Origin: Cycas panzhihuaensis | Taxonomy: Eukaryota; Cycadophyta | Assembly (NCBI GenBank): GCA_023213395.1 | Contig: CM041465.1 | Span: 217,317,741-217,381,740, forward strand | Reading direction: 5' to 3' | DNA: 64,000 nt | Shown here: one piece after another, positions 11,501 to 22,576 of the stretch | Layout of the letters: each line of letters starts with the position of its first letter | Numbering within the stretch: position 1 is the stretch's first letter | Program-made: the position numbers and the translations under genes | Notes under the pieces: generated by a model | Databases searched by the model: none | What the model saw: only the letters and a program-made list of their open reading frames with translations | What the model was told of the DNA's origin: nothing

Positions 11501-12604
11501 ATGTCCTCTATGGGGTGGTCCATATTTTGAAAAACACTTATCTTCAGTGTGACCATTTCTATGACAATAAGTACAATATAATTGATCTCTTTTGTCATAA
11601 CTGAGACTTTGACTCCTTGGTGGAGAATGATCAAGATTGAAAGATCTCCCCCTTTCCTCATAGAATTGAGTATGATTATTTCTTGGTTGGTTACAATAGT
11701 TCTGAGGTGTTCTAGAAGGTTGTGAATTCCCATGACAATATGGACAGCAAAGATGATTATCAACTTATCTTCTTAGGTTTGGATTTCTTTGAGCGTTTGA
11801 ATGTCTTGGAGGGTTTTCATATTGTGGGGGTTCTCCTTGTCTATTTTTATGAGGAGCTTGGTATCGTGGAGGATTTTGTCTAGTTTTGTTTCTAGGGTTT
11901 TCATCTTTTCTCCTTGGAGGAGATTCATTTTTTTTTGAGGTGCTATCTTGAGGGTTAGGTTGAATGTTGGCCTTTGTAGCAAAGACATGTTCTAAAGTTT
12001 CATTGGCAGCTTGTTGCTCTTCTATAGACATGAGCATAGCAGTAAGTTGTTCTACTTTGAGGGTACTTAGATCTTTTGATACACTAATATTAGTAGCTAC
12101 CATTTCAAAACGTCTAATGACTCCTACACATCAAAGGATACATTCAACTACTCTTTGTTCGGTTAAGGTATCCCTAAGTGACCTCATTTGGTTAACGATA
12201 TCTTGAATTTTGGTCATGAATTCAGTTACTGATTCATGAGACATCATACGTAAATTTTTAAACTTACTTCTCAAGTTTTGTAATTTAGAGGACACAGCCC
12301 CTTTATATATAAGTTGTAAAGTATTGCAAGCCTCTTTGGACTTAATGGATTCATTGACTCGTGGAAATACATGATCTTCTAATGTGCAAAAGATAAGAGC
12401 TAATGCTTCATTATTTTTTTTGACATTTTCTTTGTATGTAACTTTTTCAGTATCAATTGGATTTGATCCTAAGTCATTGTAACCGGTTCTCACTATATCC
12501 CACATCTCGTTTGCTATGAGGATGGTCCTCATCCTCCTACTCCAGTTAAGGAAGTTATTTCCATCAAATTTTGGGATAATCATGCTCCCAAAACTAGACG
12601 TCAT
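11501..12604 (-). pseudogene. copia G gag with zinc knuckle
   Basis: ATG at 12604 opens 157 codons, MTSSFGSMIIPKFDGNNFLN..., covering the copia gag N domain and the UBN2-like middle (ACNTLQLIYKGAVSSKLQNL). A CGA-to-TGA stop at about 12129 separates it from 12103-11765, a Pro/Arg/Asn-rich basic region. A TAA stop at about 11764 precedes the zinc knuckle YCHRNGHTEDKC at about 11570-11530. Gag coats the RNA in particles. Only these two stops break the gag half. Confidence 0.9.
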
Positions 12605-12769
12605 TTTAGACTAAAGTTGTATAAAATGTGATAAATGTAATATCAAAAAAATATTTGAATGTAAGAAAAGTTTTTAAAAAAAACTTAAATAAAAGAAGTT
12701 ATTTCCAAATATATCCTAAAGTTTTCCAAAGTTTTGAACAAATGAACTAGGACCTAGAAAGGCTATTAG

Positions 12770-13060
12770 GCTCTAAGTTTATGCCCCTCTGAATTGTTGG
12801 TCCACCTGCGCTAGACTTATGCCTAACGATAGATCTAGTGGTGAAGGTTCTCAAACCAAGGCATTCACCCTCTCCAGGTCTAGCCTTGGTCTCTAAACAC
12901 CATGAAATGAATAGGTTCTGCACCTTAGCCTACCACCGTATACACCTGATAGCTAATGGCTATCCTCATCTAATATGAGTAGGTTGATTAGCGTGTGCAA
13001 GGTGGTAACTCTAGGGGTCCTAACCGTTTCCCTTGCAAGGCTAGAAAAATGGGGTGGTTA
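12770..13060 (-). other. conserved retrotransposon leader block, copy in G
   Basis: Similar sequence occurs in B (27733-28003 continuing at 33303-33420) and J (52147-52450), always 90-170 bp upstream of gag in the minus orientation. Plus-strand landmarks here: GATAGATCTAG, CATTCACCCTCTCCAGGTC, TAGCCTTGGTCTCTAAA, ACACCTTAGCC-like and GGTCCTAACCGTTTCCCTTG. Confidence 0.75.
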
Positions 13061-14954
13061 AATTCAGAATTATCTTATTTAATGTGAAATTTAAACTAAT
13101 TAGCAATATGGTCTTGCTTAGAAAAAGAAAAAAATTCCTTTGATAATAAAGAACGGAAAGTAAAATATGTTCTAAGTAAGATGAAATGAATACTAAACTT
13201 TAAAAATAAAAAACTTCTTTTTAAAAAAAAAAATACAATGCTTTTCAAATAGATGAAATATGCCTTTGAATAAAAAATACAATTTTTTTTTTTTATAAGT
13301 ACAAGAAAAATGATATTTTTCAATAATGAAAAATATTTTAATACACTTTTAAAGTATAACGATCAATAAGAAAGTAATGATGTGTTTGAAAGCAAACTTA
13401 AAAAATCCTTTTCACTTATGCAAAACTTGAAATAAACTTTTGAGAATGAAATATAAAGAGTTTTCAAAAAAATACCAATTTCTCAAATGAGTAAATGTCA
13501 AGCTTCAATGTAAAAAAACCTTTCCCTTTTCGTATAAAAAATAACTTTTCTTTGAGAAAGATATATATTGCCTTATGAATAATTTCTAGTTTAAAATAAC
13601 TTAAAATTCTTATAGAAAGATCAAGTAGAAATCTTGAGTAAACAATGAGATATAAACTAGAATTTTCTTAAAAATTTTGAAAAAAGACAAGCTTATTAGG
13701 ATGTACTTATATGCTCAACTTTAATAGCTTAAAAACTATACTAAATAATGTGAGAATAACTTAAAATTCTACCAATATGTAGATTAATAAGATGTGAATC
13801 TAATGAAACTAACAGTTTTAAAAATGGGTACCAATAAATCATAATTTGAATGATGCAAAGGTATAGACCTCCTTATAGGGCCTAACAAGAGTAGGGTAGT
13901 CAAAATTACATAAAATTACTAATTAACTTTTAGAAAATATTGAAAAAGGGATCAAATATTGTTTATAAAATTGCTTAATGTACTTTCAATTGAAAATTTT
14001 TGAAAAATATATTAAAAAAGGTGTAAAAATAGCAGATTTGAGGTAATAAGGTACCTCAACTTTGAATGATTTGAAATTTAGGAAAAATATGTCAAAATAT
14101 ATAAAAAACTATTTCAAAATGAAGAGAAATGAGTCAGCTTCCCAATGAAGCTAACATAATTAAAATCTGATATAAAATGAAAAAGTTATAGCGAAAATGG
14201 TAACATATGTCTTTATGTAAAATGCTAAGAAATAGGCTAAAAATAATTAAATTCCTAATTTTAGCGATTAAAATACTAATGAAAATGAATTCAAAAAATT
14301 GATGTAAGAAGTGGATATTGAAGTCCATAGAATGTAGATTTCTATAGAGGAAATTTGGGCAAAAAGTAATTTACCAGTAATAAATTACAACCAGTTCTAA
14401 AAACGATTTTGTTAAAAGTGTAAAAAAGGTTGAAATTTTGAGTGTCTGATGTTAAATTGGTCGAAACAGGGTCAAATCGGCACCAAATTGGTCATATGAC
14501 CAGTTAAAATTAGTGTACAGAAATTTTTTGATCTATTGGAGGTGGTTTCATCTGAAACCGATGCTCCAGCAAAGAGTTATGGCAAAAAAAAAGAAAAAAA
14601 TGCCAATAACCCTATAAAAAATAAAAAATTGAAAAAAATAAAAATGAAAAACGTTTAAAAAACTTTTTGGAAGTGGCTAGCAGTCACGTGATGACTAAAT
14701 GAAACTGAGGGTTGAGAGCTTAAACCCTTAAAACTGGATTTGAAAAATCATATAATAAGTTTTAATTTTTTCAAACTTTATATTATTAAAACTATATAAA
14801 ACAAAATATAATAAAATGAATAGCTACGTATAATGTAGCAAAACCTAAATGCAAACAATATATAATAAAATAAATAGCTATAATGAAGCCGATATATAAT
14901 AATAGTTAAAAAAAACTAAACGCAAACAATATAACGAATAACTGCGTATAATAA

Positions 14955-15165
14955 TAAAGTGTTGAGAAGGAGATGTAAGCCGAGTATAATAATGAGACGT
15001 AAGCCGAGTATAATAATGAGTGTTGAGAAGGAGAGACGTGTGCACCGAATGCGGGAGACGTAAGCTGAGTATAGCTACATATAAGCCAAGTATAATAATG
15101 AGACGTAAGCTGAGTATAATAATGAGTGTTGAGAAGAATGTTGAGAAGGAGAGACGTAAGCTGAG
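14955..15165. repeat. tandem repeats in copia G leader
   Basis: Irregular units around GAGACGTAAGCTGAGTATAA (about 24 bp with trailing TAAT), alternating with GAGTGTTGAGAAGGAGA segments. At least five recognisable copies. The antisense frame at 14906-15214 (Tyr/Thr/Leu-rich) is a by-product of these repeats. Confidence 0.8.
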
Positions 15166-15910
15166 CCTGCTGTGTTAGCTGCGCTCGAACGCAGAGAGGA
15201 TTTAGAGGCTCCACACGCCACAGAGCGTAGCTACACAGAGAGATCCAGAGAGGATTCTATGAGTCTGTATGGTGGGAGACGGTCAAGAAAGCAACTGCAC
15301 GCCACACACCACAGAGAAGATGCAATAATGCAAATGAGAGACGTAGGTTTTAGAGGTGAATAGAGCAGGGGCGCAACACTTAAACGTAGACACAAATGGC
15401 TCAGACTTTGATGGATGGAACAAAGTGGGAGAACAGTTTGTAAATAATTGGCTATATGTATGTTTGTAAGATGATGCACAATTTGTAAACAAATGGTTGT
15501 ATATATATGCTGAGATTAAGTCAGCACAGAGGTGTTGGTAACAACACTACAGATACACAGGGACACAAGAAAACCATATCACACAAACCAAAGATCTATC
15601 GAGTGCAGAAGAGAATAAAGCATACCAAGACATATAAACTCAATCAGGAACAAAGTAAAAGCATATATCAAAGAAATTTATTTATTTATATATTGAATAT
15701 CAAATAACGAAGAACCTGGTTGCCTGGTTGCAGTATTGTTGTGCAGACTTCTAAGCGAGAGAACTTCCTTCACAGTGGATGAAACTCTAATCCGTCTTCT
15801 CCAGTGAACAGATGAGTTCACCAAAATCTCAACAAGCAGTTATATGTATATGTTTCGCTAGATGTATGAGAAGCTAAATTAGAAAATAGGTAATAGTATC
15901 AACTCAACAT

Positions 15911-15923
15911 GGCTCTGATACCA
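15911..15923 (-). other. copia G primer binding site
   Basis: The minus strand reads TGGTATCAGAGCC, the initiator tRNA-Met type, 2 bp inside the 5' LTR. Confidence 0.92.
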
Positions 15924-15925
15924 AA

Positions 15926-16261
15926 TGATAGAGCTGGAGGAGCAGAGTAGGACATCATAACGATCGCATCTTGAGTACAATGACACTTTCTGATAAAATG
16001 GCAGTGTTAATAAACACCAAGGAGGTATTCCCTTCCCTTAAATAGAGAATTCGAGGAGGCGTCGGGCACCATCACCCTAGCTGCACAACAATTAAGATTA
16101 GTTTAAAAAATATATTAAAGAAAATAACGGTGATACATACCTCAAATGATTGGTCGGTCCGGGCAGTTGTTGAGCAGCTCAAGATGCCCTAGGAGGCGTC
16201 AAAGGTGGCTCTAAGGGGTTTTAAGTGCTCTGGTGCATATACATTGGGATTATTCCCAATA
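15926..16261 (-). repeat. copia G 5' LTR
   Basis: 336 bp, partner of 8019-8354. The plus-strand right end reads CCCAATA where the partner has CTCAACA, so the terminal CA has decayed to TA. It is followed by GCTCC, the target duplication. Confidence 0.92.
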
Positions 16262-16959
16262 GCTCCTTATGCACTTCCATTTTATTTTCTCTCCTATGTA
16301 AAATTCTCATTTTTGGACTCGTTCTCTCTTTTTAGAAAGTAATTTTAGACAACTTTCCTCAAATCTTACTCCACGCATTGCATCTATGGCTGTTGGCATC
16401 CTCTCTTCTTCCTCTCTTCTGTCTTCCGTCCCCTGATATCGCTGTTAATAAACCCTATAATGTATGTTTCTTCCACAACAGTTTTTTTTTTTTCGTTCTT
16501 CAACAGATTCTAAACTGTTAGCGAAAAGCCCACTTAAATTTGTGTAATTAAGAGGTTTTCCTCTTTAATGTAGAGGACACGTGGTAGAAGATTCTCGTAA
16601 AATTTTGTGTGAAATAGACTTTGTTTCCCCCACCAAAAACACTGTCGTTTTTTAAATTTCCCATTTTCCATTTTCTGTAGTCCGCAGAGTTGTACCTGCA
16701 GTCAGCAGGGTTGCACCTTAGTCAGCAGGGTTACATCTATAGTCAACAGGGTTTCACCTGCAGTCAACAAGGTTTTACCTCATCCAGTAGGGTTGCACCT
16801 GCAGTCAATAGGGTTATGCCTCAGTTAGCAGGGTTACGCCTACAATCAACAGGGTTGCACCTGCAGTCAATAGGGTTGCTGTTTGTTGCACTTATAGACC
16901 AGTCGATTGCACTTGGTTGCAGTTGTGGTTACACCTTTTAAAGATCCGAAAACAGATCA
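16262..16959 (-). repeat. gypsy M 5' LTR, outer part
   Basis: Continuation of the LTR interrupted at 8019. It matches 2181-2870 including the minisatellite, and ends ACAGATCA at 16959, followed by the AGGCT target copy. A 83-codon frame at 16690-16941 is a translation of the minisatellite and not a gene. Confidence 0.92.
16684..16880. repeat. 20/21-bp minisatellite, second LTR copy
   Basis: Nine units of the type GTTGCACCTGCAGTCAGCAGG. The 21/20 alternation of 2597-2790 is less regular here, with two pairs of consecutive 21-bp units, so the two LTR arrays have diverged in unit order. Confidence 0.82.
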
Positions 16960-17695
16960 AGGCTATATACTTGGAAAGTAAGAAAGAGAAGGATTTCCTA
17001 ATGAAAGCTATAGGGCCAATGGGCCCCTTCAATTGATATGCATAGACTTATATGATCTAATGGATGTGCCCTTACTTAGAGGTGCTAAATTCTTTATGAC
17101 ATTTATTGATGACTTCAAAAGGATGACATGGGTCTCCTTCTTCAAGTTCAAGTCAGATGCTCTACAATGTTTTATAGACTTTAAAATTATGGTGGAAAGG
17201 CAAAGTAGACTTAGAATTTTGACCCTAAGATTAGATAACAAAGGAGAATTTATTTTGAATGAATTCAAAGCTTATTGTAGGTAGAATAGAATAATTATTA
17301 AAATGACAATAAGTATGCTTAACAAAAAGCATCTAAGAAATAAATATTAGGATAAAGCTATATATATAACTATCTATGTGTTGAATAAGTGTACCACCAG
17401 AAGAAGCTTAGACATGATATAAGCCAAACATCAAACACTTAAAGATTTTTGGATGCATAGCTTATGTACATATACCAAATCAAAGGAGGATAAAACTAGA
17501 TGACAAGAGCATAAAATATATCTTTATAGGATATTGTGATTATTTTAGATCTTATAAACTTTATGATCCAAAAGGAAAAAAGATTATTATAAGTAGAGAT
17601 ACCATCTTTAAAGAAGATAAATTTTATCAAGAGTATATTATTGAAAAAGATAAGGATAAGAATATCATGGTTGAGGTGGACTCAAACTCTAAAGG
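16960..17695 (+). pseudogene. copia A integrase core and C-terminal part
   Basis: It resumes the frame cut at 1775: GYILGK, a stop at a Gln codon, then GFPNESYRANGPLQLICIDL. The open stretch 17033-17284 has LLRGAKFFMTFIDDFKRMTW and LRLDNKGEFILNEFKAYCR, giving catalytic Asp and the DN-GEF block. Further on are IFGCIAYVHIPNQRR-like (17440-17490), GYCDYFRSYKLYDPK and IISRDTIFKED, the integrase C-terminal blocks, with frameshifts. It ends where copia E is inserted. Confidence 0.85.
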
Positions 17696-18022
17696 TATTA
17701 GAAAACACCAAATAGATAGTCAAGGCACATGATTATTTATATACACAATAGACTCAAATAGAATAAGTACACTAGATAATAGATCTCACATGGGAACCCT
17801 TTCAAGAAAAAACCACTACAAATTATATTATTATATTTTGGAAAATATGCATATAATTACAACGGACTTTGATTTTTATTTATAGATCATAAGTGCCTTA
17901 AATAATAATATATGAGTTACATTTGTTGGCCCAATATTGTCATAATATTACATCAAGAATATTCACACAATATATTGCCATATTTGCATTAGTTGGGTAA
18001 GTGATATAGTGTCACTCTAACA
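17696..18022 (-). repeat. copia E 3' LTR
   Basis: 327 bp, alignable throughout with 21511-21837 (CACCAAATAGATAG / TACCAAATAGATAG near the start, GTGATATAGTGTCACTCTAACA / TGATATCACTCTAATA at the end). Confidence 0.9.
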
Positions 18023-18036
18023 TTCCCTCTTAATAT
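18023..18036 (-). other. copia E polypurine tract
   Basis: The minus strand reads TTAAGAGGGAA immediately before the LTR. Confidence 0.7.
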
Positions 18037-18079
18037 AAATATGGGTCTTGAAGTCTTCATAAGAATTGGTCATTCTCTT

Positions 18080-18700
18080 TTATCCTTATCGATAGATCCC
18101 CCCTTACGGATAACCATGCTAAATCTCAAATTTACACAAACTTTGATGAAGTAATCTTTAGCAAGAGCTTGGTAAACACATCCTCAAGTTAATCTTCATT
18201 TGGATAAAATTTAACTTACAACTTCCCCGATTTGATACACTCTTGGATGTAATGGTACTATGCTTCATATGTGTATAATTCTTTGGAAATATCTCCCACA
18301 ATCCCTTCAACCATACAACTCCTTTTGCATCAATATTCAATCTATAATACTCAACCTTTTTCTTGACTAAACAAAGAGGTTGAGCCACTTGAGCCATGTA
18401 GATCTCCTCTTTAAGTCTATGTTAAAGAATACTGATATCTTATTCATTTGATATGACTCCCAACTATATGCAACTACTAAAGTAAGGATCAATCATATCA
18501 TTAATAACATAGAAACTAGTGCAAATGTCTCCTCATAACTGATTCTTTTTTTCTATATGAAATCTTGTGCATTAAGTCTTACCAACTTATAACTGATCAG
18601 GTTCTTTAAGGAAGCTAAGGGAGCCAAATCCCACATATCACTCCTCCTCCATTATAGCTCTCAATTTTAATTCCCCTTTCATTGAAGTCATTGGTGTCTA
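18080..18700 (-). pseudogene. copia E fused RT start / RNase H end
   Basis: Minus strand, several frames. The RT start reads ISYEETFALVSML near 18545, then SYQMNKISVFFNIDLK and KEEIYMAQVAQP. Within a few codons it jumps to RNase H (KKVEYYRLNIDAKGVVWLKG, 18360-18290), then QERIKSG and LEDVFTKLL near 18160. The GLKQAPRAW and YVDD blocks between them are absent, so roughly a kilobase of RT core is deleted. The open frame at 18397-18158 spans the junction. Confidence 0.75.
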
Positions 18701-18939
18701 TCACAAGTTTGACTAGCATGTTGATCCTTGTTCTTGAATCATCCTCTAAGTCTTCACCCATAATATTGGAGTATATAATGGTCCTCTTAGCCCATAATGG
18801 AACACATGTTATGATTTATATCTCTTCTTGTAATAGCTCCTCATCAATACTCCTATTAGGTCCTACTTCCATGTCAAACATAATGTTATATATAGAAACC
18901 TCTAAATCTATTAAACCATGGCTCAGAAAGTGAAGGAAT

Positions 18940-19560
18940 AAAGGATAAAACCTATATTCAGATGACATATTAGCATGATACATCATTAACTCTTCAATTT
19001 GACATCTAGACTTATCATAATACTTTCTTCCTATAGATCACACAATTTGTAAGCTTTGTTTTAAACTCTATATACTTCAAACTCTTACGATTCTACTATT
19101 ATGAACTACATCTAAGATATATACACTTAATGCACCCAAATATCTAGTGGCAGGTTTCTAATTAGTCTAATATAATTCAAGGGGGTTATGCCATGAACAA
19201 CCTTGCTAGGCACCTATTAAACAGCTTTTGTAATAATTTCTACTAGAAAATATAGGAGGTAAATCCTTTTAATGCATCAAACATCTCCATATTTACATCA
19301 TGGTACTATTCTTCATCTGTAACATAATCTCACTATGGGGTACATGAGACAAACAACTCCCATTTTATACCATGATCAAGGCATAACTAATTTTAAGGTA
19401 TTCAATATATACCTTTCCTTTATCACTTCAATTTTCATTACAAACACACTATCAAATCTATATTAGACTCATTCAGATATGCATAAATGTTGAATCAACA
19501 TCTGATAAGTAATAAACCCCATGCTACTATCTGTTTAACCACCCAAAGTATAACAATCCA
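18940..19560 (-). pseudogene. copia E integrase remnant
   Basis: Very eroded. Blocks such as KPATRYLGALSVYILDVV (19160-19090) and a FNRCLARLF-like stretch are what remains of the KAWTGxKPxxxHLRVFGC region; upstream the match fades. I am confident of its position between RT and PBS but not of its exact limits. Confidence 0.5.
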
Positions 19561-21500
19561 CCGCAAACTGATAACTGCTTATACAAACATGCCAATAAGC
19601 AACAAATCTAAACCATTTCACCTCATATATCTAATGTAAAAACACTAATTTAGACTAAATAAAAATACCACTTTATAATAAATGAATCACACCTTGTAAT
19701 AATATTTATACAATGATTAATACCATACCATATTGTTTATACACCCTATAGCTTGGTATCTCCATTCAACATGCCTCTACTATCAATCAATGGACATCCA
19801 TGCATGTTGATAACTCATCCATAAATCACACCCACTTATCAATAAGTCATAATCCACTTCCATTGATAACTCATGCCTGACAAACTCTCTTATATAATCA
19901 TATATAAGAAGAGTATACAATCATATCATATTGCCAATGAATTACCCAAACACATCACCAATAGAGTGTTTAAAAAAAAATCTTACTTCACCATCATAAT
20001 GCCTTATACATGCCTCATGCCATAAATATCATTATAATGCCCACTTGACCTAAGATAGCTTAAGGCTATTAATATCAAAGTAGCCACTTAAAATATTTAT
20101 AAACTCTGATTAAAAAATTAATATATCAACTACCATGCTTGATATTAGAGATCAAAATGTGAAAATACATACCATTTAAATGATATTATTAAGGTAATTG
20201 ATATACATCTTAATCATTACGATTGAACACACTATATTAAATATTATGCAAAGGTGTCAAATTAAAGGTAACTTTGTATATGACAATGGCATTTCAAATA
20301 TATCAAATAATATGAAATATTATATATCAAATGGTGACTTAATCAAATATTTCACATTATAAAACATTGGCAATTTCATATATGTGATCAAAGCACACAA
20401 AATCAAATCAGGTGAATGAATTATTTGTATGGGCAATTAATATTAACATAAGCAATCAATATATCATCCAACATTATCAAATTAAATTAATGAAATTATT
20501 ATGACAACTTCATAAATTATTCTAGGTGAGTTTGATAATTATTGAAGGGACGAACATCTAAATTAATGCAAGAAATACGTCATATAAATGTAGTAAAAAA
20601 ATAATGGTGTTGTATATTATTATTCTCCTACATGAGATATGGCATCTACATTGATCACATCTCTACGTCTTTGTCTCAATGCTCAACTACAATCTCTATA
20701 TTTTTGTATCTCATAAATTTTTATGGCTGTAAGATACTCGACCTACATCCCCTCTGTAACATCTATGGACTCTACGTCTTGCAAATACATTTCAATGGTC
20801 GCCTCTACAACTATGAGATTTGCAAGTTTATAAACTTAAACACTCAACTTTATAATGCAAATGAGCTACTCTTTTAATCTATTATAACTTTGGTTAGTAC
20901 CATGTAAACTTCTTATATCTATAGTTTAATATGAGAGTCTATAGTAATGACATCTCTCTTATTGATCACAATTCACCTCAGTAATCATAGAAACATAAGC
21001 AAATCTCTTGATTGACTCTTATCTTCTTGGAGATGGCTGTAAATACATTGCATTTATAATAATCAATCCTAACAATGGGTTGTAATTCTATCACTCCATC
21101 TACGACTATTATTATTCTTATACACTATTGTAAACTTAGTGGTAACTCAAATAAATAGATCTGACACCTTTTACAGGTTCAAAATAGACATCAACGATTG
21201 GTAACTAAGTAATTAGGGGTTGCATATTTAGAAACATGGGGTACCAATATTTGCTTCATACCTAAACACCTACATAAAATACAACAACACCTTCCACTCC
21301 TTTGCACATCTTTGAAGACCAACAAACCCCTATAGAATAGATAACATAAGGCATTAGGTTTTGCATGTGATTATTGCACCTTTGTAGATGCTCTTTTGGT
21401 TGTTAGATAAACTAATCCTCAAAGAGTGATCCAACATTACCTAGCAACCAATGATCAAATAATATGCCTAACATTTATGTATTTATACATAGTAATCTTC
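19561..21500 (-). other. copia E interior without recognisable genes
   Basis: About 1.9 kb, very AT-rich, between the integrase remnant and PBS, where gag and protease are expected. I could not recognise gag, zinc knuckle or DSG blocks. A plus-strand 81-codon frame at 20632-20877 has no motif. This may be a decayed gag plus leader or foreign filler. Confidence 0.5.
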
Positions 21501-21510
21501 TCTGATACCA
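21501..21510 (-). other. copia E primer binding site
   Basis: The minus strand reads TGGTATCAGA, directly abutting the LTR start at 21511; initiator-Met type. Confidence 0.88.
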
Positions 21511-21837
21511 TGATAGAAAATACCAAATAGATAGACAAGGCACTGGATCATTTATATACATAATAAACTTGAACATAACAAGCATACGAGATAACAGATT
21601 TGACATGGGAATCCTTTTAGCAAAAGCTCACCATAGATTATATTATTACATTTTGATAAATCTGTGTATAATTACAATGGATTTTGATCTTTATTTATAG
21701 ATTATAAGTGCCTTAAATAATAATATATAAGTTACATCTATCGACCAAATATTATCATAATATTACACTAAAAATATTCATATAATATATCACCACATTT
21801 ACATTAGTTAGGTAAGTGATATGATATCACTCTAATA
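21511..21837 (-). repeat. copia E 5' LTR
   Basis: 327 bp, begins TGATAG. Its end AATA corresponds to AACA in the partner, a C-to-T change in the terminal CA. Confidence 0.9.
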
Positions 21838-22576
21838 AAGGATATAAATATATTTAATACAACTAAAGTAAGACCTTCTATTTCAAGTCAAAGGGTCCCT
21901 AAATAGGTACAAAGGTCTCATAACCCTTCAAATATTTTGGACACCAACTTTGAGAATAGGACTACAAGATCTCAAAGACTGAATTTTGCATTTATGACTT
22001 ACGTTATGGAGTCTAATAAGCTTTATAACTTTAAAGAGGTAAATGCTTAAGATGAATGGAAGAAAGCAATGAAAGAAGAATATAATACCTTAGTGAAAAG
22101 TAACATATGGGAGTTAGTGGATCTACCACCTAGCAAGAAGACCATTAGGACTAGATACATTTATAAGACCAAGTATAAATTAGATGGGACTATTGATAAG
22201 TATAAGACAATAATATCTCTATCTACTACAAAAGTAGAATATAAAACAATTATAGTAGAAGCATGTAAAATAGTATGGCTTAGAATGCTGCTTTAAGATT
22301 TATAGGAAGAATAGGTTAGTGCCACTCAGTTGCTTTGTGATAATTAAAGCACTATTTATATAACTTAGAATCCAATGTTTTATGGTAGGACAAAGCATAT
22401 TAAAACATAACATCACTTCATCAGAAAATTAGTACAACAAGGTGAGTTAGAATTGGTCTATTACAACACTAAAGATTAGGTGGTAGATATATTCATAAAG
22501 GCACTTAGTAAGATAAAGTTTATTAAATTTAGAGATAAACTTAGAGTCTTTCTAAATGGGTATTATAAGGGATAAA
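21838..22576 (+). pseudogene. copia A RT start fused to RNase H, with PPT
   Basis: After a linker, EWKKAMKEEYNTLVKSNIWE and IRTRYIYKTKYKLDGTIDKY (22050-22205) are the first RT blocks. Within one or two codons the reading becomes ISLSTTKVEYKTIIVEACK (22212-22270), which is RNase H, then KTHHFIRKLVQ-like and VDIFIKALSKIKF (22390-22520). The RT core with YVDD is missing. The 75-codon open frame at 22069-22296 spans the junction. Purine-rich TATAAGGGATAAA precedes the LTR. Confidence 0.82.

Larger units (their letters stand above)
12605..15910 (-). other. copia G 5' leader, unusually long
   Basis: About 3.3 kb lie between PBS and gag, far longer than usual for copia. It includes the leader block shared with B and J (12770-13060), a long A/T-rich stretch (13060-14900), 24-bp tandem repeats (about 14955-15165) and a GC-richer block (15165-15420). 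No convincing coding frame: predicted short frames at 13096-13323, 14134-14328, 14906-15214 and 15172-15707 show no known motif. The 5' half could hide an old insertion, but I see no second LTR pair. Confidence 0.65.
8019..16261 (-). mobile_element. Ty1/copia element G
   Basis: Minus-strand copia inserted in the LTR of gypsy M. Two 336-bp LTRs (8019-8354 and 15926-16261) share starts TGATGGAGTC / TGATAGAGCT and a common TTCCCTTCCCTTAAATAGAG segment. Flanks are ACTCC (8014-8018) and GCTCC (16262-16266). Order on the minus strand: LTR, PBS, a 3.3-kb leader, gag, zinc knuckle, protease, integrase, RT, RNase H, PPT, LTR. It is relatively well preserved, with long open blocks. Confidence 0.93.
1776..16959 (-). 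mobile_element. Ty3/gypsy element M (full structure, interrupted by copia G)
   Basis: A minus-strand element inserted in the integrase of copia A. It starts TG at 1776, ends CA at 16959, and is flanked by AGGAT (1771-1775) and AGGCT (16960-16964), a 5-bp target duplication with one change. LTRs are about 1.1 kb: 1776-2870, and 7610-8018 plus 16262-16959. Order on the minus strand: 5' LTR, PBS, gag, zinc knuckle, protease, RT, RNase H, integrase, PPT, 3' LTR. That is gypsy order, with RT before integrase. Copia G sits inside the 5' LTR. All genes carry stops. Confidence 0.9.
17696..21837 (-). mobile_element. Ty1/copia element E, internally deleted
   Basis: Two 327-bp LTRs (17696-18022 and 21511-21837) with an initiator-Met PBS adjacent to the right one and a PPT adjacent to the left one give minus orientation. 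Flanks AAAGG (17691-17695) and AAGGA (21838-21842) share AAGG, consistent with a 5-bp duplication offset by an indel. The interior is only about 3.5 kb. RNase H, a short RT piece and integrase remnants are readable; the RT core is missing. Confidence 0.85.

Noticed and set aside
14906-15707. Cluster of short frames in a GC-richer block, looking like a small gene
   Set aside because: The frames follow tandem repeats, lack motifs and start context, and lie inside the leader of copia G.
16690-16941. 83-codon open frame rich in Gln/Ser/Gly repeats
   Set aside because: It translates the LTR minisatellite; the equivalent region in the other LTR (2597-2790) does not keep the frame.
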